From JACAEY01 sp049700155 (GTDB lineage Bacteria; Nitrospirota; Thermodesulfovibrionia; Thermodesulfovibrionales; SM23-35), in the NCBI GenBank assembly GCA_049700155.1, contig JBNAVX010000053.1:1-17142 (forward strand): 17,142 nucleotides of DNA, given 5' to 3'. Below the pieces are notes generated by a model. The model was not told the DNA's origin. It did not search any database and was given only the letters and a program-made list of their open reading frames with translations. The position numbers were made by a program, and so were the translations under genes. Shown here one piece after another: positions 8,200 through 14,865 of this stretch; the stretch's first letter is position 1; every line of letters starts with the position of its first letter.

Positions 8200-9765
8200 T
8201 TAACCAAGAATTTTCTCTACTTCTTTCAGGTCTGCCTCCATGAGATATGGGATACCTGAGACATCTGCTGCTTCACGTGTAAGAGACATCAAATCATTTC
8301 TGTCAATATACTTAAGAGCAAATTTACGAGCACCTGCCATGAGCTGTTTCAATCCAACTGCCAATCTGTCATAATATGTCCAGATTCCTATTGCAGCAGG
8401 TGGTATCTTCTTAAAGTCCTTTCCATATTTTTCCTTCAACTGGGCAGCTCCACTAAATGTCCGAAGGAGAGCATCTTCATATTCCTTACCTTTACCATAT
8501 GTATCCTCTATAAGTTTTCCTTGTGTCTTTCCAACCATCCCTGCGGTCAGGGTAGAACGTCCCATACATACAGCCTTGACAAAAGGAGCTCCCAATGCGA
8601 TTGCCTTGAAGATCTGATCCTCAAGAACAATACCGCCTGCTATAGCAACAGATGGGATATATTCACCTTTTTCTTTGAGCCTCTTTAAATATTTGTAAAG
8701 GAGACACTCAAGATAAACAGTAGGTATTCCCCATTCATTCATCATCCGCCACGGGCTCATACCTGTACCCCCACCTGCACCATCAACAGTTAAAAGGTCT
8801 ATCTTTGCTATTGATGAGTACTTTACAGCTCGTGCCAAATCTGCTGGTCGATATGCACCTGTCTTGAGGGTCACGTACTTTGCCCCTATCTTCCTGATTC
8901 TTTCAACCTCTTTAAGAAAAGATTCTTCATCTACCATTCCAAGGCGTGAGTGTCTCTCAAATTCTGCAATGCCACCAAGTTTATGTGCTTCCTGTACTAA
9001 TGGATTCTCTGGGTCAGGTTGCACGATATACCCTCTCTGTTTAAGCTGAATTGCCCTTTCAATAGTTGGCAATTTTACCTCTCCTCCAATGCATTTTGCT
9101 CCCTGTCCCCATTTAAGCTCAATTCCTTCAACACCGAGCTTTTCAACGGCGTATTCAGCAACACCAAGCCTTGTATCTTCAACATTTAACTGGACAAGCA
9201 TTGTCCCATATCCATCATACCAATCCCTGTAAATCTTGAATCTTCTTGCAAGCTCGGGTGAATTGATAATCTTTCCATTTTTGATCTCAGCCTGTGGATC
9301 CATTCCGCATACATTCTCTCCACATACAAGGATAGAACCACTGATGGCTGCCCCTATGGCAGTGCCTTCCCAGTTGACCCTTGCAATTTCTGTTGAACCG
9401 AGGGCACCAGTAAAGAATGGAACCCTCATCGGAATCTTTGTACCATCGCCTGTTATTTCAGTCTCAACACTCACAGACGGAAAAGTTGCTTTATCAGGGT
9501 CGGCATCGCAACCAACAGCACCCACACATGTCCCATGAATATTGAAGTGTGAAAAATCAACAGGATAATCTTTCTCTGATCCAGATATAACCTTCCCAAA
9601 TGGTTGAGGGTAGATAATTTCCCTCCCCCGGAGGGCTGACCTCCCAACCTCACAATACCCAGGACAACCATCAACACAGTTAACACATAATCCAGAGAAA
9701 GGTGAAGGCGACACCCTCGTCGTTGTTACTGTTGCAGCGCTCGCATTCGGTTTACTAAGACTCAT
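8200..9765 (-). CDS. GltB-like FMN-binding protein (glutamate synthase-related, FMN domain only)
   Basis: 521 residues matching the FMN/synthase domain of the large glutamate synthase subunit: LKWGQGAKCIGGEV (~218-231), TVDGAGGGTGMSP, and the barrel-end phosphate-binding AGGIVLEDQIFKAIALGA. At the N-terminus C27/C30/C34/C38 (CVNCVDGCPGYC) could hold an Fe-S cluster or zinc. Missing compared with real GltB: the N-terminal glutaminase domain, the C-terminal beta-helix domain, and the Cys loop that binds the 3Fe-4S cluster; after the barrel there is KAVCMGRSTLTAGMVG instead. Proteins like this are annotated as archaeal-type glutamate synthase, but several have unknown substrates. It is the first gene of the minus-strand operon, with AGGAGG ahead of the ATG. 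Standing with NAD(P)H-dehydrogenase subunits and an NrpR regulator, it may be their electron acceptor or donor in a nitrogen-related reaction. Confidence 0.9.
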   Translation of the reverse strand: MSLSKPNASAATVTTTRVSPSPFSGLCVNCVDGCPGYCEVGRSALRGREIIYPQPFGKVISGSEKDYPVDFSHFNIHGTCVGAVGCDADPDKATFPSVSVETEITGDGTKIPMRVPFFTGALGSTEIARVNWEGTAIGAAISGSILVCGENVCGMDPQAEIKNGKIINSPELARRFKIYRDWYDGYGTMLVQLNVEDTRLGVAEYAVEKLGVEGIELKWGQGAKCIGGEVKLPTIERAIQLKQRGYIVQPDPENPLVQEAHKLGGIAEFERHSRLGMVDEESFLKEVERIRKIGAKYVTLKTGAYRPADLARAVKYSSIAKIDLLTVDGAGGGTGMSPWRMMNEWGIPTVYLECLLYKYLKRLKEKGEYIPSVAIAGGIVLEDQIFKAIALGAPFVKAVCMGRSTLTAGMVGKTQGKLIEDTYGKGKEYEDALLRTFSGAAQLKEKYGKDFKKIPPAAIGIWTYYDRLAVGLKQLMAGARKFALKYIDRNDLMSLTREAADVSGIPYLMEADLKEVEKILG

Positions 9766-10001
9766 TTTAGTTATCCTCCTTCATATAGTTTTGGTTTTTT
9801 TCTCATAAGTTTTCATTAAGTATCTTTTTATTATTTACCACGCAATTAAGTATTTCTAAGGTTAAAAGCACAAAAAAATTTTATTTCTTTTTCATGTGAA
9901 TCCATTGACAGAATCATCTGGCTTAAACTCTTATTCAACCACCTCCTTTCATTTTATAGATTTATAGATCTCTGTTACTCATCATTTCTTCATTTACTTC
10001 A

Positions 10002-10028
10002 CTGGATTCCCGCCTCAGCGGGAATGAC
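10002..10028. repeat. Half-unit of the GGAATGAC hairpin repeat
   Basis: CTGGATTCCCGC followed by a short loop and GCGGGAATGAC makes a perfect hairpin (TTCCCGC/GCGGGAA). It belongs to the same family as 5649-5770 and 10911-10980. Confidence 0.75.
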
Positions 10029-10138
10029 AATCTTGAAATCAAAAGGAACCTTATTTGTAATTCTTAGTATAGTTAAGTATTCCTTAATAACTTTCTTGTC
10101 AAAAATAAGTTTTTAAAAACAAACCTCATATCTTTTTT

Positions 10139-10276
10139 TACACACCCCTTCACCCCTCTTTTTAGAGGGGAAAGAATAATGCAAATGCCTTTTATTGAAA
10201 GAATGAATTCCATATATCCCCTCTAACACACCCCCAACCCCTCTTAATAGAGGGGAGAGGGGATTAAGGGGTGTGT
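10139..10276. repeat. Two copies of an ACACACCCC...AGAGGGG palindromic repeat
   Basis: The left copy (about 10139-10172) reads ACACACCCCTTC then CCCCTCTTTTTAGAGGGG. The right copy (10226-10276) has 9-bp ends ACACACCCC/GGGGTGTGT around an inner CCCCTC-TTAATA-GAGGGG hairpin. No T-tract follows on either strand, so they are not obvious terminators. They look like dispersed intergenic elements. Confidence 0.7.
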
Positions 10277-10283
10277 CATAAAT

Positions 10284-10421
10284 TTAAATACACACTACAA
10301 ATAGTTCTGCTCTTTCACCTCTTTCATTTCTCCATATTGATGGATGCTCTTCTTCTAAATAATAAATAAACAGAATCTCCCTTCATACGGGTTCTTTATC
10401 CCAGTTGATATTCTTATTCAT
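10284..10421 (-). pseudogene. Small ORF with one in-frame UGA (relic or possible selenoprotein)
   Basis: Read from ATG (10419-10421), the frame gives MNKNINWDKEPV, then TGA at codon 13, then REILFIYYLEEEHPSIWRNE and GERAELFVVCI to TAA at 10284-10286. The part after the UGA looks like ordinary protein. It is unusual because a tRNA-Sec gene lies 230 bp away. Against a selenoprotein: there is no Shine-Dalgarno before the ATG, only a weak potential stem follows the UGA, and no Cys/Sec redox motif is present. The simplest reading is a small gene broken by a nonsense mutation, or chance. I do not recognise the family. Confidence 0.3.
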
Positions 10422-10654
10422 TTTGTAGGAAAACGGTTACCCTTTGGCAAAATATGAATATTTTAAGAACACATATAATTATTTTCAAGAGGAAAATTAA
10501 ATAGGTAAGTAGCAATTTCCGTGATGGAATCTAAACTTTCTAAGAGGGGATAAAAAACCTTTTGATTTATTTTTACAAAGGAGTTCTTACATTCAGAATA
10601 TTCTTTTTTTGTTAAACATGAGTTTAAAGTAGGTTATAATCACCGTTTTTTATC

Positions 10655-10752
10655 TGGCGGGAGCGTGTGGGAATCGAACCCACCATGCCCACTTTTGGTA
10701 GGCAACACTGGATTTGAAGTCCAGGAGGGACACCAGAACCCTATACACTCCC
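10655..10752 (-). tRNA. selC: tRNA-Sec (UCA anticodon)
   Basis: On the minus strand the gene folds with an 8-bp acceptor stem (GGGAGTGT with ACGCTCCC), a D arm AGGG..CCCT, an anticodon arm CTGGA-CTTCAAA-TCCAG with anticodon TCA, a long variable arm (TGCCTAC-CAAAA-GTGGGCA) and a T arm GTGGG-TTCGATT-CCCAC. Discriminator G and an encoded CCA (10655-10657) complete it. The 8+5 acceptor/T stack, long variable arm and UCA anticodon are diagnostic of bacterial tRNA-Sec, charged with serine and converted by SelA. No selA, selB, selD or selenoprotein gene is in the window, and the nearby FdhA-like enzyme uses Cys, so its clients are elsewhere. Confidence 0.96.
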
Positions 10753-10759
10753 ATGTTTG

Positions 10760-10789
10760 ATTTTACTTGATTTTTACCCTATTAGGCAA
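10760..10789 (-). promoter_or_regulatory. Sigma-70 promoter of selC
   Basis: On the minus strand TTGCCT (10784-10789) and TAAAAT (10760-10765) are separated by 18 bases, and the -10 box ends 7 bases before the first tRNA base (10752). Match to TTGACA/TATAAT is 4 of 6 and 5 of 6. Confidence 0.65.
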
Positions 10790-10827
10790 CTACTACTTCA
10801 TTCCCGGTTACGGAAATATCATTTATG

Positions 10828-11026
10828 TACTATTGGTAAAAATCATAATTGGACACTTAATTCATTTAATTCTTTGGTATATACTTATAATGTATTTAAT
10901 TTCTTCTTCAGTCATTCCCCTTCTTGACCAGAGAATCCAGATGGTTATTTCTGGATTCCCCGAATAAATCGGGGAATGACAAAAGTAATTGTGATTGCCC
11001 GATCAAGTCGGGCAATGACGGTTTAT
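10828..11026. repeat. Dispersed repeat, copy A (inverse copy at 16984-17142)
   Basis: 10828-10940 is identical over 113 bp to the reverse complement of 17030-17142, and 10994-11026 is identical over 33 bp to the reverse complement of 16984-17016. Between them copy A has 53 bp completing a perfect GTCATTCCCC...GGGGAATGAC element (10911-10980), while copy B has 13 unrelated bases. The 33-bp block folds as TTGCCCGA-TCAAG-TCGGGCAA. Confidence 0.9.
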
Positions 11027-11205
11027 GTTTAATTTTATGCTCTATAGGGATAGAAGAAAGGTATGGGAGTTCCATTAATAAAAGGATGTGTCATGTGCAA
11101 AAATAGTTTCCTATATGTGCAAGAATGATTTTTACGTAACACTACTACTTCATTCCCGGTATCACATGTTCTATATACAGCTTGAAAACTATGAAATAAT
11201 CAAGA

Positions 11206-11235
11206 TAAACATACAATTTCTATCTTTGTTATAAT
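11206..11235 (+). promoter_or_regulatory. Likely sigma-70 promoter of the cobA-hemD operon
   Basis: A perfect TATAAT (11230-11235) follows TAAACA (11206-11211, 4 of 6 matches to TTGACA) at 18 bases. It would start transcription near 11242, leaving a leader of roughly 38 bases before the ATG at 11280, which has only a weak ribosome-binding site. Confidence 0.5.
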
Positions 11236-11279
11236 GAAGTCAATAAATCCATTACATTTAGATGTTTTAAAATCATACT

Positions 11280-12863
11280 ATGAAAGGTAAGGTATATATA
11301 ATTGGAGCAGGACCTGGTGATATCGGGCTATTAACTGTAAAGGGGTTACGCTACCTGCAAAAGGCTGATGTTGTTATCTATGATTTCCACCTGAATGCCC
11401 AGATATTAAATTATATCAACCATGATGCAGAGTTTATTTATGCTGGTAAGCGAGGCGGTCACCACTCTATGACACAGGATGAGATAAATAAACTCCTTAT
11501 TAAAAAAGCAGAAGAAGGAAAGATTGTATGCAGGCTTAAGGGAGGAGATCCATTTGTATTTGGTCGTGGTGGAGAAGAAGCAGAAGCACTTGCTGAAAAT
11601 GGTATAGAGTTCGAAGTAGTTCCAGGCGTCAGCTCTTCTATTGCTGCACCTGCCTATGCAGGTATTCCCCTTACCCACAGGTTATATTCTTCTTCTTTTG
11701 CAGTCGTGCCTGGTTATGAGGATACTACAAAGGAGAAAAGTAATATTGACTGGTCAAAGCTCTCAACAGGCGTTGGAACACTCGTCTTTCTAATGGCTGT
11801 AAAAAATATTGATGTTGTTGTACAGAAACTGATAGAAAACGGAAGGAGTCCTGACACACCTGTCGCAGTGATCAGATGGGGAACAAGACCTGACCAGAAG
11901 ACAATAACAGGGACATTAAAAGATATTGTTGAGCTTGTGAAAGTAAAAGATATCAAACCTCCTGCTGTTATGGTAGTTGGAGACGTTGTAAAGTTGAGGG
12001 AATCTTTAAAATGGTATGAGAAAAAAATAATGTTTGGTTACAGGATTTTGGTTACAAGAGAACACTCTGAAGGGTTTGAAATATTAGAAGAACTCGGTGC
12101 AGAGATAATACAGTTTCCTACTATTGAAATTATACCGCCAGACAGCTATGAAGAACTTGATAAATCAATAGACAAAATAGACAGCTATCACTGGCTTATA
12201 TTCACAAGCAGAAATGGTGTCAAATATTTTTTGAAAAGGTTTTTCGAGAAAGACAGAGATATCAGAGATTTAAAAGGTATAAAAATCTGTGCAATAGGGA
12301 CAAAGACAGAAGAAGAGATTAGAAAATATGGTCTTAAAGTTGATTTAGTTCCTGATGAATTCAGGGCTGAGGGACTCATTGAAGCATTCAGCTCTCCTTC
12401 AACATTTATGGAGAAATCCCAGCTTCCAAGCTCAGAACTCCGAACCCTAAACTCTAAACTGCTTGATGGAGTGAAATTTCTCCTTCCAAGGGCTGAAAAG
12501 GCAAGAGAGATTTTTCCAGAAAAGATAAGGGAACTCGGAGGCTATATAGATGTCCCTGTTGCCTATAAGACAGTCAAACCAGAAATCCATGGAAAAAGAT
12601 TAAAAAGATTTTTAAAAGAAGGAAGGATATCAATTGCTACTTTTACAAGTGCATCTACCTTTAATAACTTCTTAGATATTATAGGAGAAGATGGTATTGA
12701 ACTACTAAAAGGAGTAGCTATAGCAGTAATAGGACCTGTTACAGCAAAAGCCATAGAAAAAGCAGGTCTGAAGGTCGACATAATGCCAGAGAAAGCAACG
12801 ATGGAGGCACTTGTAGAAGAAATAATAAAATGGGTAAAGAAGAAAAGTAATGAGCCTTCCTGA
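11280..12863 (+). CDS. cobA: Fused uroporphyrinogen-III C-methyltransferase / uroporphyrinogen-III synthase (CobA-HemD)
   Basis: 527 residues. Residues 1-~245 are the SAM-dependent methyltransferase (CobA/SUMT): GAGPGD (9-14), YAGKRGGHHSMTQDEIN (54-70), RLKGGDPFVFGRGGEE (85-100), VPGVSS (114-119), GIPLTHR (128-134). It makes precorrin-2 from uroporphyrinogen III for sirohaem, cobalamin or haem d1. Residues ~253-520 are uroporphyrinogen-III synthase (HemD), with ILVTREH, LIFTSRNGV, AIGTKTEE, LLPRAEKARE and the late TFTSASTFNNF, which closes hydroxymethylbilane. The fusion is common in anaerobic bacteria. Residues ~371-396, between EGLIEAF and GVKFLLPRA, are an insertion of about 25 residues that includes a 35-bp heptamer tract. 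First gene of a four-gene operon; its end overlaps the next gene by 14 bp. Other haem-pathway genes are not in the window. Confidence 0.95.
   Translation: MKGKVYIIGAGPGDIGLLTVKGLRYLQKADVVIYDFHLNAQILNYINHDAEFIYAGKRGGHHSMTQDEINKLLIKKAEEGKIVCRLKGGDPFVFGRGGEEAEALAENGIEFEVVPGVSSSIAAPAYAGIPLTHRLYSSSFAVVPGYEDTTKEKSNIDWSKLSTGVGTLVFLMAVKNIDVVVQKLIENGRSPDTPVAVIRWGTRPDQKTITGTLKDIVELVKVKDIKPPAVMVVGDVVKLRESLKWYEKKIMFGYRILVTREHSEGFEILEELGAEIIQFPTIEIIPPDSYEELDKSIDKIDSYHWLIFTSRNGVKYFLKRFFEKDRDIRDLKGIKICAIGTKTEEEIRKYGLKVDLVPDEFRAEGLIEAFSSPSTFMEKSQLPSSELRTLNSKLLDGVKFLLPRAEKAREIFPEKIRELGGYIDVPVAYKTVKPEIHGKRLKRFLKEGRISIATFTSASTFNNFLDIIGEDGIELLKGVAIAVIGPVTAKAIEKAGLKVDIMPEKATMEALVEEIIKWVKKKSNEPS
12428..12462 (+). 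repeat. In-frame 5x7-bp repeat tract in hemD
   Basis: Five degenerate heptamers of consensus RAACTCN run back to back inside an insertion of hemD. The frame stays open through them. They are of the same family as the tract at 14175-14209. Confidence 0.7.
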
Positions 12864-14865
12864 AATAGATACCCTTATCTTTTTCTTCTTTAACAGGGAC
12901 CTCCAGAACAGATTTTTTGACGTAATCATGCCATTTATCACTGGAAAACCATATCTTCTGATAATCCCCTTTATAGGGTGGTCCTTTTTTAAAGATAAAA
13001 AAAAGACATTTATCGTATTTGTTCTTGCCCTTGCCTCATTTGCTATTTCAGACTGGACATCAGAGATATTAAAAAACATTTTTCAACGACAAAGACCATG
13101 CAATGCACTTGAGGGAGTTCATATCCTCGTAGGTTGCAGTAGTTCTTATTCAATGCCATCAAATCATGCAATAAATGCCTTTGCCTTTATAATACCTTTT
13201 ATAGTATTTCTAAAAGGCAAAATAAGATATGCATTTATAATTATTGCTTCACTCGTCAGCCTTTCAAGGATCTATGTAGGTGTTCATTATCCCTCTGATG
13301 TGCTTGTAGGAGCTTTGCTTGGCACAGTAATAGCTACCTCAATGATTGGCTTATATAAAAAGATTTTTGAAAATTACACAAAAAGACCTTATCCTACTGC
13401 CCTTTTTGTCTTTCTTCTGGTAGTAAGCCTTTTTCGCATCTATTATATTCTAAACGGTCCTCTTGATTTGAGCCCTGATGAAGCTCATTACTGGGAATGG
13501 TCAAGAAGGCTCGATTGGAGTTATTACTCAAAAGGACCAATGATAGCATATCTTATGTATATAGGCACTGCCATATTTGGAGATAATGTCTTCGGCATAA
13601 GAATAATGGCTGTATTTTTCTCCGCTCTTAGCAGTATCTTCATTTATTTACTTGGAAAGATGCTTTATGACGAGAAAACAGGGCTTTTATCTGCAATTAT
13701 AATTCAGATAATCCCATTATTTTCAACATTTGGCATTATATTTACAATAGATTCACCTTTTATATTTTTCTGGATACTCTCATTATTTTTTTTCTGGAAG
13801 GCAATAAATAGTCAAGAATTAGGAGCATGGATTCTCCTTGGATTATCAATAGGGTTAGGTCTTTTGACAAAATACACAATGGCATTCTTTTATCTCTGTG
13901 CATTTCTTTTCTTATTATCTAAAGAAAGACAACTGCTGTTAACAAAGGGTTCTTATATTGCTTTTATCATAAGTCTTCTTGTCTTTAGCCCTGTATTATT
14001 ATGGAATGCAGAACATAACTGGGTCACATTAAGACATACTGCGGGTCAGGCACATCTCAGTGATCAGTGGTCAGTGGTAAGCAATCAGTGGTTAAAGAAT
14101 TTCCTTGAATTTTCTGGGTCACAGATTGGATTTATTACACCTATCTTATTCTTCATGATATTTTATGCTATTTTAAAACTCAAGACTCAAAACCCAAAAC
14201 TCAAAACTCATTTTTTATTCTGGTTTTATGTCCCGGTTATCGCATTTTTTCTCTTAAAGAGCATTCACGGCAAAGTGCAGGCAAACTGGGCGATGACAGG
14301 GTATATAACGGGAATTATCGCCTTTTCTGAATTCAACAAAAATTTTCACTTTGAAGGTAAAGGAAAGAAAATTCTTGTGATAATAGCAGTCCTTTTATCT
14401 TTTGTTGTCACATCTTTGGCACATTATCCATCAATCCTGAATCTACCAGTAAAAAAAGACCCTACAAGCAGGTTAAAAGGATGGAAAGAGCTCGGGAAAG
14501 AAGTAACAGAAATATACAATATGATGTCTAAGAAAAGACATGTGTTCATTTTTTCTGATAGTTATCAGGTATCGAGTGAGCTCGCATTCTATGTAAAAGG
14601 GCAACCCACTACTTATTGCATCGTCTACAAAAGAAGGATGAACCAGTATGACCTATGGCCTGGGTTTCAAAATCTTCTTCATTATGATGCAATCTTTGTT
14701 AGAATAGGTGATAAAGGATTACCTAAAAAGGTTGAGGAATCTTTTAATAAATTTGAGAAACAGCTTTTTACAGCCTTTTCTGATGGTAAAAAAATCAGGG
14801 ACTATTCAATATTTATGTGTTATGATTTTAAGGGCATGAAAGAAGAAACACCGAGGAGTTACTAA
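12850..14865 (+). CDS. PAP2 phosphatase - GT39/ArnT-like glycosyltransferase fusion, multi-pass membrane protein
   Basis: 671 residues, two membrane domains fused. Residues 1-~175 are a PAP2 lipid phosphatase with all three signature motifs: K75-x6-R82-P83, P103-S-N-H106 (usual PSGH), and S139-R140-x5-H146-x3-D150. Such enzymes recycle undecaprenyl pyrophosphate or dephosphorylate envelope lipids. Residues ~180-670 resemble the GT39/PMT_2 family (ArnT, dolichyl-phosphate-mannose transferases): an early periplasmic loop with SPDEAHYWEWSRRLDW (208-223) containing the acidic Asp-Glu pair, followed by many TM segments and a soluble tail from about 500. It would move a sugar from a polyprenyl-phosphate donor to an envelope acceptor. 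Two repeat tracts are in the coding sequence, at residues ~403-414 and ~442-453. It overlaps cobA-hemD by 14 bp and meets the GT2 gene at TAATG, so it is co-transcribed. The fused PAP2 part may release carrier phosphate for reuse; this is inference. Confidence 0.9.
   Translation: MSLPEIDTLIFFFFNRDLQNRFFDVIMPFITGKPYLLIIPFIGWSFFKDKKKTFIVFVLALASFAISDWTSEILKNIFQRQRPCNALEGVHILVGCSSSYSMPSNHAINAFAFIIPFIVFLKGKIRYAFIIIASLVSLSRIYVGVHYPSDVLVGALLGTVIATSMIGLYKKIFENYTKRPYPTALFVFLLVVSLFRIYYILNGPLDLSPDEAHYWEWSRRLDWSYYSKGPMIAYLMYIGTAIFGDNVFGIRIMAVFFSALSSIFIYLLGKMLYDEKTGLLSAIIIQIIPLFSTFGIIFTIDSPFIFFWILSLFFFWKAINSQELGAWILLGLSIGLGLLTKYTMAFFYLCAFLFLLSKERQLLLTKGSYIAFIISLLVFSPVLLWNAEHNWVTLRHTAGQAHLSDQWSVVSNQWLKNFLEFSGSQIGFITPILFFMIFYAILKLKTQNPKLKTHFLFWFYVPVIAFFLLKSIHGKVQANWAMTGYITGIIAFSEFNKNFHFEGKGKKILVIIAVLLSFVVTSLAHYPSILNLPVKKDPTSRLKGWKELGKEVTEIYNMMSKKRHVFIFSDSYQVSSELAFYVKGQPTTYCIVYKRRMNQYDLWPGFQNLLHYDAIFVRIGDKGLPKKVEESFNKFEKQLFTAFSDGKKIRDYSIFMCYDFKGMKEETPRSY
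14057..14091 (+). repeat. In-frame 5x7-bp repeat tract (TCAGTGG family) in the GT39 domain
   Basis: Five heptamers, four of them TCAGTGR and one degenerate (TAAGCAA), run for 35 bp and are translated as SDQWSVVSNQWL. The frame is kept. This kind of CAGTGG/ATCAGTGG repeat is usually seen between genes. Confidence 0.75.
14175..14209 (+). repeat. In-frame 5x7-bp repeat tract (AAAACTC family) in the GT39 domain
   Basis: Five near-identical heptamers AARACYC run for 35 bp and are translated as a basic loop, KLKTQNPKLKTH, between two hydrophobic segments, so probably in a cytoplasmic or periplasmic loop where insertion is tolerated. Confidence 0.8.

Larger units (their letters stand above)
9766..10654. 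other. Gene-poor region between the minus-strand operon and selC
   Basis: 889 bases with no convincing gene. It holds the leader of the GltB-like operon with two copies of ATTAAGTAT 30 bp apart (9815-9823 and 9845-9853); a third TTAAGTAT is at 10073-10080. A very short TTG-started frame on the minus strand (9938 to 9846, 30 residues, MNKSLSQMILSMDS...) follows AAAGGAGGTGG and could be a leader peptide. There are also repeat hairpins at 10002-10028, 10139-10172 and 10226-10276, and the UGA-interrupted frame at 10284-10421. I found no clear sigma-70 promoter for the operon by eye. Confidence 0.6.
10753..11279. other. Repeat-filled spacer between selC and the cobA-hemD operon
   Basis: 527 bases without a credible gene. 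A 20-bp direct repeat, ACTACTACTTCATTCCCGGT, occurs at 10789-10808 and 11141-11160, flanking a 332-bp segment. That segment contains the block shared with 16984-17142 in inverse orientation. A 21-residue frame at 11063-11128 (MGVPLIKGCVMCKNSFLYVQ...) has AAGAAAGGT right against its ATG and is probably chance. The last ~80 bases hold the promoter of the next operon. Confidence 0.6.

Noticed and set aside
9471..9686. 71-residue minus-strand frame inside the GltB-like gene, with other frames opposite the operon genes
   Set aside because: Shadow frames of conserved coding sequence, without family features or ribosome-binding sites.
9846..9938. 30-residue TTG-started frame after AAAGGAGGTGG in the leader of the GltB-like gene
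   Set aside because: The ribosome-binding site is attractive, but the spacing is very short, the start is TTG and there is no recognisable family; mentioned only in the region description.
10226..10276. Rho-independent terminator
   Set aside because: A strong stem but no T-tract after it on either strand, and sister copies suggest a dispersed repeat.
10655..10752. selC as an integration site for a genomic island
   Set aside because: tRNA-Sec is a known integration target in some bacteria, but no integrase and no repeated tRNA 3' end is seen in the window.
10767..11106. Two short plus-strand open frames (66 and 60 codons)
   Set aside because: They are made of the dispersed repeat and its hairpins; a similar frame appears in the inverted copy at the window end, so they follow from repeat sequence and not from a gene.
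11063..11128. 21-residue frame with a CVMC motif
   Set aside because: The Shine-Dalgarno touches the ATG, the peptide is tiny and the surroundings are repeats.
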